Assembly (NCBI RefSeq): GCF_000009625.1
Contig: NC_002678.2
Coordinates: 558,001-622,000 of the forward strand
DNA: 64,000 nt
DNA from: Mesorhizobium japonicum MAFF 303099
GTDB lineage: Bacteria > Pseudomonadota > Alphaproteobacteria > Rhizobiales > Rhizobiaceae
Direction of reading: 5' to 3'
The translations under genes and the position numbers were made by a program. Positions 54,154-63,314 of the stretch are shown in pieces; positions within the stretch are counted from its first letter, which is position 1; each line of letters opens with the position of its first letter. Below the pieces are notes generated by a model, which saw only the letters and a list, made by a program, of their open reading frames with translations, had not been told where the DNA came from and ran no database searches.

Positions 54154-54331
54154 GTCAGTCATCTCCTCAAAAGGGCGCGACTTGATCGTCGCTCACCCTC
54201 CAATGGCCGAAGCCGAGCGTCCTTAGCCTTCGATTGTGGCAACAAGCAACGCGCGCATTGCGTAAACTTGTGTAACGCGCCTGCAATATTGTCCGGGCCA
54301 GATTCGAGCTGCTGTGGCAGCGGCGGCAAAG

Positions 54332-55540
54332 CTAGCCGCGCGGCTGTAGCAGCGCCAAGACGGCTGTCGATGCTGCAAGGATAGCAGTCACGGTCAAAGG
54401 CGCCGTAGGGCCATAGGTGTCCACAGCATAGCCGCCGACAACCGCGCCGATGGTGATGGCGACCTGAAAAGAGGCGACCATCAGGCTGCCCGCTGCTTCC
54501 AGCGCGTCCGGCGCTGCGCGAGACAAATTTGTCGGCAGCACCACCGGCGCCATGCCGAAGGCGAAGCCCCACAGCGTAGCGAAGCCAAAGGCAACGCCAA
54601 TGTGCACGCCCCAGAGCACCAATGCCAGCGCCGCAAACGCCATCAATGCGGCGTTAACCACGAGAGCCACGTGGATATTGGCGTCGGCCATGCGGCCACC
54701 AGCAATATTGCCGATCACTGCGGCGATGCCAAATCCGAGCAACGCCAGGGCAATTGGCCCGGTTGCAAGGAGCGTCACATGTTCGAGGAAGGGGCGCACA
54801 TAGACCGAGCCGGCAAAATGCCCCGTCATCAACAAAAGGATAGCAAGCATACCAAGTTGAATGCCACGCCGCCGTGTCAGCCGAAGGACGTCTGCAAGAC
54901 TATTGCTTGCCGTTGCAGGCAAGGACGGCAGGCTAAGCAACTGCAGCAGCATGGCAAGCAAGGCCAACCCCGCTGTCATGGCCATGGCGCTGCGCCAACC
55001 CAGCCAGTCGCTGATCAACGCGCCCATCGACGGTGCGGCTATGGTTGCGAGCGAGACGCCGAGGGTGACGATAGCCATGCCCCGCCCAGTCGCATTGGCG
55101 CCAACCAGCCTCGCCACGACGGCGACCGAAAGCGCCCAGAAAGCGCTGAGAGCGATCCCCAGTCCGGCCCGACCCAGCAACAACAGCCAGAAATCGGTCG
55201 CCAGCGCCGCAAGAATGTTGGAACCAACGGCCAAGGCGCTGAGACCAACCAGCACTGCCTTGCGGTTTAATCGGCCGATGAGAACATTGCTCAACATGGC
55301 CGTCACGGCGCCGACAGAAGCTGTGGCGGTGACGACCTGCCCGGCCGTTCCTTCGCTGATGCCGAGATCGCGCGCCAGGGGCGTCAGCAGACCTGCCGGC
55401 AGAAATTCGGCTGACACCAGGGCAAAGCTGGTGGCGGCCAATGAAATGACCGCGAACCAGATGGTTGCGTCCCACGTGGCCGGCGCAGCCGCATCAACGT
55501 CTATCGCCGCATCTTCAAGCTGTAATGTCGTGTCTGTCAC
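54332..55540 (-). CDS. MFS transporter (DHA1, NepI/YdhP-like)
   Basis: 402-residue 12-helix major facilitator. FALVSAEFLPAGLLTPLARDLGI is the DHA1 start typical of NepI, YdhP and related sugar- or nucleoside-efflux pumps; LIGRLNRKAVLVG is the loop 2-3 motif A equivalent and RPFLEHV lies between halves. Start is GTG at 55540 with GGAGA about 9 bases ahead; that ribosome site lies within a perfect palindrome (55547-55565). It follows an AraC regulator by 59 bases on the same strand. Confidence 0.88.
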   Translation of the reverse strand: MTDTTLQLEDAAIDVDAAAPATWDATIWFAVISLAATSFALVSAEFLPAGLLTPLARDLGISEGTAGQVVTATASVGAVTAMLSNVLIGRLNRKAVLVGLSALAVGSNILAALATDFWLLLLGRAGLGIALSAFWALSVAVVARLVGANATGRGMAIVTLGVSLATIAAPSMGALISDWLGWRSAMAMTAGLALLAMLLQLLSLPSLPATASNSLADVLRLTRRRGIQLGMLAILLLMTGHFAGSVYVRPFLEHVTLLATGPIALALLGFGIAAVIGNIAGGRMADANIHVALVVNAALMAFAALALVLWGVHIGVAFGFATLWGFAFGMAPVVLPTNLSRAAPDALEAAGSLMVASFQVAITIGAVVGGYAVDTYGPTAPLTVTAILAASTAVLALLQPRG

Positions 55541-55546
55541 GGAAGT

Positions 55547-55565
55547 ATCTCCAAAGTTTGGAGAT
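55547..55565. promoter_or_regulatory. Perfect 19-base palindrome over the MFS ribosome site
   Basis: ATCTCCAAA (55547-55555), a centre G, and TTTGGAGAT (55557-55565) are exact complements. On the minus strand the second arm contains the GGAGA ribosome site of the MFS gene. It may be a DNA operator, or fold in mRNA to hide the ribosome site. Confidence 0.7.
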
Positions 55566-55599
55566 CTTCATAGACGGGTTTCTTCGGATGATATGTGTC

Positions 55600-56589
55600 T
55601 CACAATCCGAAATTCATGTCCATTCGTCCGGGAATTGTGCGACGCACAACGCCAGGCGAGACATTGGTGATGCGCTTGAAGGCGCGAGCGAAGGACGCCT
55701 CGGAATCATAGCCCAAGCGAGCAGCAACCTCGGCCACCGACAAGCCGTTTTGCCCCAACAACTCGCGGGCAAGCTGCATGCGCAAACGGGCGAGATAGCG
55801 TGCAGCCCCCTCTCCCAATACAGCGCTGAAGCGCTCGGCGAAAATCGAGCGCGATTGGCCTGCCAGGCTGGCGAGGCTTTCGAGCGTCCAATTATGGCCG
55901 GGGTCTCTGTGCATGGCTGCCAGAGCGCGGCCAATATGGGGGTCGCGGATGGCAGCGAGCCAACCGGTGGTCGAAGCTCCCGTGCAATTGACCCAGCAGC
56001 GAATGAGCCGGGCCGTCAGCAAGTCCGCCATACGCGACAAGATGGTGGCGCTGCCCATCTGCGGTTGCGCGGCCTCCACGGTCATGGCCGTCAGCAGAGG
56101 ACCAACGACCGGATCATTGCCGGCCACGTCGCAACCCTTGATGATGGGCGGCATCAGCGTGATCAATGGATTTAACGCACAGGCGCCCAAGGCCATTGAG
56201 CCGCAGAAAAGGGTGCTTGTCGCGCCCGTGCCTTCCCGTACGACTTCGCAGACGTTGCTCCCCAACTTGGTCACCCGGCAATCATCGAGCGAGCCGCCTG
56301 CAACGTCCGGCGCGCTGGCCAGCCGATGGGCGATGCCTTGCGGCAGCAGCGCCAGATCGCCATCGCGCAACTCCTGCCAGCCTTCCGCTTCGGTATGGAT
56401 CCAGCATGGACCCTGACCGACAAAGTGAAAACGAAGCAGCGATTGTTGCGGAAATTCTATGCTCCAGGGATGTCGGAGCTCGCAGCGGCCATAATTGACG
56501 CCACTCAAGCGAAAGTCTTGTAGGATTTCGCTGAGCGCATCGATCGGAATATGCGGCGGCGGAGACGGCCGGGACGAATGGTCGGTCAT
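55600..56589 (-). CDS. AraC-family regulator with cupin-type sensor
   Basis: 329 residues. N-terminal cupin_6-like domain (about 15-190; LRFHFVGQGPCWIHTE, LRDGDLALLPQGIAHRLAS) and C-terminal AraC DNA-binding domain (about 215-315; LESLASLAGQSRSIFAERFSAVLGEGAARYL, LSVAEVAARLGYDSEASFARAFKRITNVSPG in order). Such regulators often control the adjacent efflux gene, here the MFS pump 59 bases downstream on the same strand. Confidence 0.9.
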   Translation of the reverse strand: MTDHSSRPSPPPHIPIDALSEILQDFRLSGVNYGRCELRHPWSIEFPQQSLLRFHFVGQGPCWIHTEAEGWQELRDGDLALLPQGIAHRLASAPDVAGGSLDDCRVTKLGSNVCEVVREGTGATSTLFCGSMALGACALNPLITLMPPIIKGCDVAGNDPVVGPLLTAMTVEAAQPQMGSATILSRMADLLTARLIRCWVNCTGASTTGWLAAIRDPHIGRALAAMHRDPGHNWTLESLASLAGQSRSIFAERFSAVLGEGAARYLARLRMQLARELLGQNGLSVAEVAARLGYDSEASFARAFKRITNVSPGVVRRTIPGRMDMNFGL

Positions 56590-56760
56590 CCTGTCGATAT
56601 AGATACCAATCGTCCGGCAGGCAAGCGGAGACCGTGGTCCCGCCAGGGGAAACGCTTCGACGGCATCCTCCCCGTCCTGGCAGGCTCCCCGCCCTTGCCT
56701 CCCGCTCCAACTGCATGCAAGGAGTGCTGTCGGACATAGGGAGACACAGGGACAAGAGGC

Positions 56761-58596
56761 ATGGCAGCGGAAACATCAGGCAGCGATCTCATTCAGGTGG
56801 TGGCGCTGCTTGCCGCTGGGGTCGTCGCCGTCCCCATCTTCAAGCGCATGGGCCTCGGCTCGATCCTGGGCTATCTGGCCGCCGGCGTGGTGATCGGCCC
56901 GTTTGGCCTTCGCATCTTTTCCGAATCGGGAGCCATCCTCCACGTCGCCGAGCTCGGCGTCGTCATGTTCCTGTTCATCATCGGGCTGGAAATGCAGCCG
57001 TCGCGGCTTTGGGGCCTACGCCGCGAAATCTTCGGGCTCGGTGCGCTGCAGGTCGGGGTCTGCGCGGTTCTGTTGACCGGCGTGGGAATGGCCGGCGGTT
57101 TTCCAGTCTCGCAATCCTTTGTCGCCGGGGCCGGTTTCGTGCTGACCTCGACGGCGATCGTCATGCAGCTTCTCGAGGAACGTGGCGAAATCGCCTCGCC
57201 GAAAGGCCAGCGCATCGTCTCCATCTTGCTGCTGGAAGATCTGGCCATCGTGCCGCTGCTGGCCCTGATCGCGTTCCTGGCGCCCGGTGGTGCCGACACC
57301 AGCATGTCGGAGCGGTTGACCGAGGTCGGCATCGGCCTTGCCGCGATCGTCGGGCTGGTGCTGGCGGGCCGCTATCTGCTCAACCCCTTCTTCCGCATCC
57401 TGGCGGATGCCCGAGCCCGCGAGGTGATGACGGCCGCGGCATTGCTGGTCGTGCTCGGATCGGCGCTCGCCATGCAGCTCAGCGGGCTGTCGATGGCGAT
57501 GGGCGCGTTCCTGGCCGGCGTGCTTCTGTCCGAATCGACCTTCCGCCATCAGCTGGAAGCCGACATCGAGCCGTTCCGCGGCATCTTGCTCGGCCTGTTC
57601 TTCCTGGCGGTCGGCATGTCGCTCGACCTGCATGTGGTGGCCGCGAACTGGAGGCTGATCGCTGTCTATGTCGTCGCCTACATGGTCATGAAGGCTCTTG
57701 GCATCTACATCGTCGCCCGCATCCTCAAGACCGGCCATCGCGAAGCGCTGGAACGCGCCGTCTTCATGGCGCAGGGCGGCGAATTCGCCTTCGTCCTCTA
57801 CTCCGCTGCCGCTGCCGTCGGCATCATCGACAACCAGGCCAACGCGACGCTGACGGCGATCGTCATCATTTCCATGGTGCTGACGCCACTGGCGATCATC
57901 GCCTTGCGCTATGTCACCCCGCGCGACGAGCAGTCGCTCGACGGGGTCGATGTCGCCGACGGCCTGACCGGCAGCGTGTTGATCATCGGTTTCGGCCGCT
58001 TCGGCCAGATCGCCAGCCAACCACTGCTGCTGCGCGGCATCGATGTGTCGATCATCGACAATGATGTCGAGATGATCCAGGCGGCGGCCGATTTCGGCTT
58101 CAAGGTCTATTATGGTGATGGCACGCGGCTGGATATCCTGCACGCGGCCGGAGCCGGCCGGGCGCGCGCCGTGCTGATCTGCGTCGACAAGGCCGATGCG
58201 GCCGTCCGTATTGTCCAGTTGATCAAGGCGGAATTTCCGCTGCTCACCGTGCTGGCCCGGGCTTTCGACCGCGGCACGGCGCTGCAGCTCATCCGCGCCG
58301 GCGTCGACTATCAGTTGCGCGAGACTTTCGAATCGGCACTGGTTTTCGGCGGCTCGGCCCTGGAATCGCTCGGCGTTGATCCCGAAGATGTGGCCGAGAC
58401 GATCGAGGACGTCAGGCGCCGCGACACCGAACGTTTCGAAACCCAGCTCGCGGAAGGCATTCGCGCAGGCCAGCGCTTCCTGCGGGGCAATATCGGCACG
58501 CCGATTCCGACACCGCTCTCCACGCCGCGCCGTCCTGGTCAGGCCCTCAACGAGGAGACGGCCGGCGTTCTGCACAAATCCGAAACAGCCGACTGA
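56761..58596 (+). CDS. CPA2-family cation:proton antiporter with TrkA-N domain (KefB/KefC-like)
   Basis: 611 residues. About 12 membrane helices (1-385) of the Na/H exchanger type, with FKRMGLGSILGYLAAGVVIGPFGL and LEDLAIVPLLALIAFL. A cytoplasmic TrkA-N Rossmann domain (about 400-520) has GFGRFGQ and DGTRLDIL, and a Glu/Arg-rich tail follows. Probably potassium efflux coupled to proton uptake, with nucleotide gating. No separate KefF/KefG partner is seen nearby. Confidence 0.92.
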   Translation: MAAETSGSDLIQVVALLAAGVVAVPIFKRMGLGSILGYLAAGVVIGPFGLRIFSESGAILHVAELGVVMFLFIIGLEMQPSRLWGLRREIFGLGALQVGVCAVLLTGVGMAGGFPVSQSFVAGAGFVLTSTAIVMQLLEERGEIASPKGQRIVSILLLEDLAIVPLLALIAFLAPGGADTSMSERLTEVGIGLAAIVGLVLAGRYLLNPFFRILADARAREVMTAAALLVVLGSALAMQLSGLSMAMGAFLAGVLLSESTFRHQLEADIEPFRGILLGLFFLAVGMSLDLHVVAANWRLIAVYVVAYMVMKALGIYIVARILKTGHREALERAVFMAQGGEFAFVLYSAAAAVGIIDNQANATLTAIVIISMVLTPLAIIALRYVTPRDEQSLDGVDVADGLTGSVLIIGFGRFGQIASQPLLLRGIDVSIIDNDVEMIQAAADFGFKVYYGDGTRLDILHAAGAGRARAVLICVDKADAAVRIVQLIKAEFPLLTVLARAFDRGTALQLIRAGVDYQLRETFESALVFGGSALESLGVDPEDVAETIEDVRRRDTERFETQLAEGIRAGQRFLRGNIGTPIPTPLSTPRRPGQALNEETAGVLHKSETAD

Positions 58597-58611
58597 ACCA
58601 AGGAACCATGC

Positions 58612-59157
58612 ATGGAACTGGACAGCGGAGCCCTGTCGGTCACCAAATTCTGGCGCGACGCCGGCGAGGATGCATGGTTCGAGAAGAACGACGCTTTCGA
58701 TGGCGATTTTCGCGACCGCTTTCTCGACCTGCACTATGCCGCCGCGCGGCGTGAATGCGATGCCTGGTCGAACCATGCCGAAGGTTCGCTGGCGCTGATG
58801 ATCCTGCTCGACCAGTTTCCGCGCAATTGCTTCCGCGGCACCGGCCATATGTATGCCACCGATCCGTTGGCGAAGCATTTCGCTGAAAAGGCGGTCGCTG
58901 CCGGGCATGATCTGGCGCTGGAACCGGAACTCCGCGTGTTCCTGTATTTGCCGTTCGAACATGCCGAAAACCTTGCCGACCAGGACATTTCGGTCGAACT
59001 GCACACCGCCAGGGCCGAGTTCAACCTGAAATACGCGCTGGAGCATCGCGACATCATCAAGCGCTTCGGCCGGTTTCCGCATCGCAACAGGATGCTTGGC
59101 CGCGAGACGACACCGCAAGAGCAGGCGTTTCTCGACGAAGGTGGGTTTTCGGGCTGA
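58612..59157 (+). CDS. DUF924 family protein
   Basis: 181-residue helical protein of the DUF924 (TPR-like) family. Conserved blocks: FWRDAGEDAWFEKNDAFDGDFRDRF, ALMILLDQFPRNCFRGT, MYATDPLAKHFAEKA, LYLPFEHAEN, and FGRFPHRNRMLGR. Function unknown. Follows the antiporter by 15 bases and converges on folK with a 3-base gap. Confidence 0.92.
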   Translation: MELDSGALSVTKFWRDAGEDAWFEKNDAFDGDFRDRFLDLHYAAARRECDAWSNHAEGSLALMILLDQFPRNCFRGTGHMYATDPLAKHFAEKAVAAGHDLALEPELRVFLYLPFEHAENLADQDISVELHTARAEFNLKYALEHRDIIKRFGRFPHRNRMLGRETTPQEQAFLDEGGFSG

Positions 59158-59160
59158 TCG

Positions 59161-59673
59161 TTAGGTCAGCCACCAATCCCGGCCGGACGGCAACCGCTCG
59201 ATTCCGGCGGCGTCGACGGCGCTGAGCCGCTCCGACACGCTTCGCCCGCCGACGGCAAGATCCGGCGCGATCTCGGCCAGCGGCGCCAGCACGAAGGCCC
59301 GCTCCAGCATGCGCGGATGCGGCACTTCCAGGCCCGTCTCGTGGATGACGCGGTCACCGAACACCAGGATGTCGATATCGATCAGGCGCGGCCCCCAGCG
59401 CTCCTCGCGCACCCGCTTCAGCTTCCGCTCGGCATCGAGGCAGAGGTCGAGCAGCGCCCGTGGCGAGAGCCGCGTCGACAGTTCGGCCGCGGCATTAAGG
59501 AAATCCGGCTGGTCGAGCTTGCCCCAAGGCGGCGTGCGGTAGAGCGACGAGACGGCGGTGACGCGCGTATCCGTATCGGCATCGAGAATGCGCAGCGCCG
59601 CCGCCATCGAGGCCGCCGGATCGCCCAGATTGCCGCCGAGGCTGAGGTAGACGGTGTTACTCGGGCCAGACAA
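59161..59673 (-). CDS. folK: 2-amino-4-hydroxy-6-hydroxymethyldihydropteridine pyrophosphokinase
   Basis: Transfers pyrophosphate from ATP to hydroxymethyl-dihydropterin in folate synthesis; 170 residues. LSLGGNLGDP at the N-terminus and the signature RWGPRLIDIDILVFGD, plus VPHPRMLERAFVL, are intact. Start is TTG at 59673, overlapping folB by 17 bases. Last gene of folP-folB-folK. Confidence 0.95.
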   Translation of the reverse strand: MSGPSNTVYLSLGGNLGDPAASMAAALRILDADTDTRVTAVSSLYRTPPWGKLDQPDFLNAAAELSTRLSPRALLDLCLDAERKLKRVREERWGPRLIDIDILVFGDRVIHETGLEVPHPRMLERAFVLAPLAEIAPDLAVGGRSVSERLSAVDAAGIERLPSGRDWWLT

Positions 59674-60016
59674 CGGTCACCTCGACATAATCGAGCACGC
59701 CAGGCACCGGTGCGTTTGGCTTGCGCACGGTGATTTCGGCCCTCCTGATCTGGGGAAACCGCTCCGTCAGCGCCTTTGCCACTTCCATGGCGAGGGCCTC
59801 GATCAGGAAGCGCCGTTCGCCGGTGATGATCTTTTCGATCACCGTGAAGGCAATGCCGTAGTTGACGGTTTCCTCGATCGCGTCGTCGACAAGCGCGCGC
59901 CCGGGTTCGACCGACAACACTGCATCGACATAGAAACGCTGGCCGAGCGCCTCCTCTTCGTCGAGGACGCCATGCCGGGCAAAGAAGGCGCAGTTCTTCA
60001 GGCGGATGACATACAT
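59657..60016 (-). CDS. folB: Dihydroneopterin aldolase
   Basis: Releases glycolaldehyde from dihydroneopterin; 119 residues. MYVIRLKNCAFFARHGVLDEEEALGQRFYVDA shows the family opening with the catalytic Glu region, and a central VNYGIAFTVIEKIITGERRFLIEALA block. It follows folP by 3 bases. Confidence 0.95.
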   Translation of the reverse strand: MYVIRLKNCAFFARHGVLDEEEALGQRFYVDAVLSVEPGRALVDDAIEETVNYGIAFTVIEKIITGERRFLIEALAMEVAKALTERFPQIRRAEITVRKPNAPVPGVLDYVEVTVVWPE

Positions 60017-60019
60017 GGC

Positions 60020-60871
60020 TCAGCGTTCCGATGCGGCAGTTTCACGCGCCAGCATAGCATCCGCCATGGCCAGAGCGTCCACGTTGATTGCGACATCGTG
60101 GACGCGAAACAGATGCGCGCCCTTGAGCCTGAGAATGACGCTGGTCGCCGCCGTTCCGGGGGCCCGGTCGGCCGCGTCGCGGCCAGTGACGGTGCCGATG
60201 AAGCGTTTTCGCGAAGTGCCTGCCATCAGCGGAAAGCCAAGCGCATGGAGCTCGGAAAACCGCGCCATCAGGTCGAGATTTTCCTCAGCCGTCTCCTTGG
60301 CGAAGCCGAAACCGGGATCGAGCACGATGCGATCGTCCGCAATGCCGTTGCGGCGGGCGATCTCCAGTGATCTTTCCAGGAAAGCAAACTGGTCGGCGAT
60401 CACGTCGGGCAGTTTCTTTCGATCCCGTCCGGTGTGCATGATGATGAGCCCGGCTCCGGTTTCGGCGGCGACCCGCGCGATATCGGGCTCGCGCTGCAGG
60501 CCCCAGACATCGTTGACGATATGCGCGCCGGCAGCCACGGCCAGCCGCGCGGTGTCGGCACGATAGGTATCGACCGAAATCAGCACGTCACCGGAGCGCG
60601 CCAGCGCCTCGATCACCGGCAGGACACGCGCCTGTTCCTCGCTGGCCGAGATGGCGGCGGCACCCGGCCGTGTCGATTCTCCACCGACATCGATGATCCC
60701 TGCCCCTTCCCCGATCATGCGCCGCGCCTGGGCCAGCGCCGCTTCGGGCGCGTCGAACAGGCCGCCGTCGGAAAAGCTGTCGGGGGTGACGTTGAGAATG
60801 CCGACGACCACGGCCTTGCCGCCAAGGTCGAGATGACGTCCATGCGCCAGCTGCCATCGCCTCGCCGTCAT
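60020..60871 (-). CDS. folP: Dihydropteroate synthase
   Basis: Joins hydroxymethyl-dihydropterin pyrophosphate and p-aminobenzoate; the sulfonamide target. 283 residues. Both signatures are present: LNVTPDSFSDGG and DVGGESTRPGA, with LDPGFGFAKET for substrate binding. First gene of the folPBK operon, divergent from the DUF922 gene across 99 bases. Confidence 0.96.
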   Translation of the reverse strand: MTARRWQLAHGRHLDLGGKAVVVGILNVTPDSFSDGGLFDAPEAALAQARRMIGEGAGIIDVGGESTRPGAAAISASEEQARVLPVIEALARSGDVLISVDTYRADTARLAVAAGAHIVNDVWGLQREPDIARVAAETGAGLIIMHTGRDRKKLPDVIADQFAFLERSLEIARRNGIADDRIVLDPGFGFAKETAEENLDLMARFSELHALGFPLMAGTSRKRFIGTVTGRDAADRAPGTAATSVILRLKGAHLFRVHDVAINVDALAMADAMLARETAASER

Positions 60872-60970
60872 TGCTCGTCAACCATGGGCTCATCAACGAT
60901 GTGTGATCCGCAAAGGATCAATTCCGTTGCGCCGGCAACGGCCGTAAAGCAAGGTGGGTAAAGAGGCAAT

Positions 60971-61594
60971 ATGATGAAACGATCCCTGCTTTGCGCGCTG
61001 CTGCTCGCCGCCACCGCTGTTCCGGCGGGAGCGGCCAATCTGGTGAAGACATACAGCTATTTTTCGATCGGCGGCAGCACGCTCGAAGACATCGAGAAGC
61101 AGCTCTCCAAACATGGGCCGCAGGTCAAAAGCACGGGCTCGCGCCACCCCGGCGCCACCCAGATGGCCTTCACCACCCGCATTAGCTACGCCAGGCAGGC
61201 TGGCTCCTGCCGGATCGCTGACGCCGCCGTGACCGTCAAGGTCAAGGTGATCCTTCCCGAATGGCGCCGCCCGCGCAAGGCGGAACCCGAGGTGAAGCTG
61301 TTCTGGGACACGCTGGCCGCCGACATCAAGCGCCATGAAGAACGCCATGTCGAGATCGCCAAGAACTATGGCCGCGAGCTGGAAAACGCGCTGAAGGCGA
61401 CCTATCCGCGGACGGATTGCGGTACGGCCAAGGCCAAGGCGGCTGAGATCACCGCCGCCGTTCTCGCCAGGCACGACCGCGCCCAGGTGCAGTTCGATCG
61501 CGTCGAAAGCGTCAATTTCGAAAGCCGTATCCTGCGGCTCATGCGCTACCGCATCCAGCGCATCGAGAACGGCCAGTTGCCGCCACCGCCCTGA
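60971..61594 (+). CDS. Secreted DUF922-type putative metallopeptidase
   Basis: 207 residues with a signal peptide (MMKRSLLCALLLAATAVPAG, cleavage near AGAAN). DUF922-like domain with FTTRISY, then KRHEERHVEIAKNY, whose HEERH is an HExxH zinc-binding motif, and paired Cys (GSCRIA, DCGTAK). Family members are predicted Zn-dependent proteases of the envelope; substrate unknown. The second ATG, 3 bases on, is an equally possible start. Confidence 0.85.
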   Translation: MMKRSLLCALLLAATAVPAGAANLVKTYSYFSIGGSTLEDIEKQLSKHGPQVKSTGSRHPGATQMAFTTRISYARQAGSCRIADAAVTVKVKVILPEWRRPRKAEPEVKLFWDTLAADIKRHEERHVEIAKNYGRELENALKATYPRTDCGTAKAKAAEITAAVLARHDRAQVQFDRVESVNFESRILRLMRYRIQRIENGQLPPPP

Positions 61595-61810
61595 ATTTTG
61601 TCGGCGCACGCAATAGCGTCGATGCAAGCCAACCGGGCCGAAGCCTAGTGCCAGCGTCGAAAATTCTCGAACGGCAGTCGAAATCGGCCTAAACGGAACG
61701 ACATATCACGGGTTGGCAAGCCGCGACCCTCAAGGCACGAGCACCACGACGGATTGCGCGGCGAACGCACCAGGCGAGCCCAATCGTGACCCGGATCGCG
61801 CGCAAAGCAC

Positions 61811-63304
61811 ATGGACAAGATCATGGACCAGGCTGTCGACAAGCAGACCATGGCGGCTGCCGCCACGCCGCTGACCGAAAGCGAGAAGAACGCCATCATC
61901 GGCGGCGTTCTTCTGTCGATGCTGTTGGCGGCGCTTGACCAGACCATCATCGCACCCGCAATGCCGACCATCGCGCGGGCGCTCGGCCACGCCGAGTATC
62001 TGCCCTGGATGGTCACCGGCTATCTCCTGACCGCGACCGCCGTGGCGCCGCTCTACGGCAAGATTTCCGACGTCTATGGCCGCCGCCCGACCATTTACGC
62101 GGCGATCCTCATCTTCCTCGTCGGATCGCTGGTCAGCGCCATGGCCCCCAACATGTTCGTGCTGGTGATAGGGCGCGCGATCCAGGGTGCCGGCGGCGGC
62201 GGCCTGTTTGCGCTGGCGCAAACCGTGATCGGCGACCTCGTGCCGCCGCGCGAACGCGCACGTTACGCGGCCTGGGTCTCGGGCACCTGGGCCGTCGCCA
62301 GTATTGCCGGGCCACTGCTGGGCGGCACCTTTGCCGAGCACCTGCACTGGTCGCTGATCTTCTGGATCAACATTCCGCTTGGGCTTTTGGCCATGGCGAT
62401 CATCAACAAGCCGCTGAAGAAGCTGCCGATCGCGGCCAAACATCACCGCATCGACGGGTTGGGCGCCCTGCTTCTGGTTATCGCCACGGCACTTCTGCTT
62501 CTGGCGCTCAACTGGGGCGGGAGCACCTATGCGTGGTTTTCGCGCGAAATTGTCGGGCTCGTGGCCGGTTCGGCCGTGTTCTGGGCCCTGTTCGCAATAA
62601 GGCTGATGGGGGCGACCGAGCCGTTGATCTCGCTCGAAGTGCTGGGCAACCCGATCGTGCTCGCCGGTGCGCTATCGATGTTCCTGCTGCAGGCGGCGAA
62701 TATCGGCGCTTCGGTCTACCTGCCGGTCTATCTGCAAACCGTGATCGGGCTTTCCGTCAGCGAATCGGGAATGGCCATGCTCGGCCTTTTGCTCGGCACG
62801 GTCGCCGGTGCTGCTACAAGCGGCCGCCTGATCCCTCGCTTCGTGCACTACAAGCGCATCGCCATGATCGGCATCACCTTGGCCATTGTCAGCATCGGCT
62901 TGCTCAGTGCCATTGCCGGACACGCCTCGCTGCTCGAGGTCGAGATCCTGACCACCCTGATCGGCCTGGGCAGCGGAACGACATTCCCGGTCGCGACCGT
63001 CTCCGTCCAGAACGCCGTCGATCGAACTCATCTCGGGGTTGCGACCGGCGTGCTGACCTTCCTGCGTACGCTGGGTGGCGCGCTGGGCGTCGCCCTGCTC
63101 GGCGCGGTCGCGATCGGCTATGGCCTGCCGCTCTCCGCCGAGGGCTCGCAGACACATATCCAGCTGACCTCAGCCCTGCCGTTCGTAATGATCTTCATCA
63201 CCGCCGGCATCACCCTGGTGCTGGCGCTTGTCGCCATGATGCTGATGCCGGAAAAGGCGCTGCGCGGACGCGACGAGGTGGCCGCGCCCGTCCTCGCGGA
63301 ATAG
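61811..63304 (+). CDS. DHA2-family multidrug exporter (EmrB/QacA-like MFS)
   Basis: 497-residue, 14-helix drug:proton antiporter. LLAALDQTIIAPAMPTIARALG contains motif D1-type residues, GKISDVYGRRPT is motif A, and GRAIQGAGGGGLFALAQ with WVSGTWAVASIAGPLLGG gives motif C. No EmrA-type membrane fusion partner is adjacent. The start is uncertain between 61811 and 61823 as neither has a strong ribosome site. Confidence 0.92.
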   Translation: MDKIMDQAVDKQTMAAAATPLTESEKNAIIGGVLLSMLLAALDQTIIAPAMPTIARALGHAEYLPWMVTGYLLTATAVAPLYGKISDVYGRRPTIYAAILIFLVGSLVSAMAPNMFVLVIGRAIQGAGGGGLFALAQTVIGDLVPPRERARYAAWVSGTWAVASIAGPLLGGTFAEHLHWSLIFWINIPLGLLAMAIINKPLKKLPIAAKHHRIDGLGALLLVIATALLLLALNWGGSTYAWFSREIVGLVAGSAVFWALFAIRLMGATEPLISLEVLGNPIVLAGALSMFLLQAANIGASVYLPVYLQTVIGLSVSESGMAMLGLLLGTVAGAATSGRLIPRFVHYKRIAMIGITLAIVSIGLLSAIAGHASLLEVEILTTLIGLGSGTTFPVATVSVQNAVDRTHLGVATGVLTFLRTLGGALGVALLGAVAIGYGLPLSAEGSQTHIQLTSALPFVMIFITAGITLVLALVAMMLMPEKALRGRDEVAAPVLAE

Positions 63305-63314
63305 AAGCGCTTCT

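Noticed and set aside
57016..59118. 700-codon open frame antisense to the CPA2 antiporter
   Set aside because: Shadow of GC-rich coding sequence crossing two real genes.
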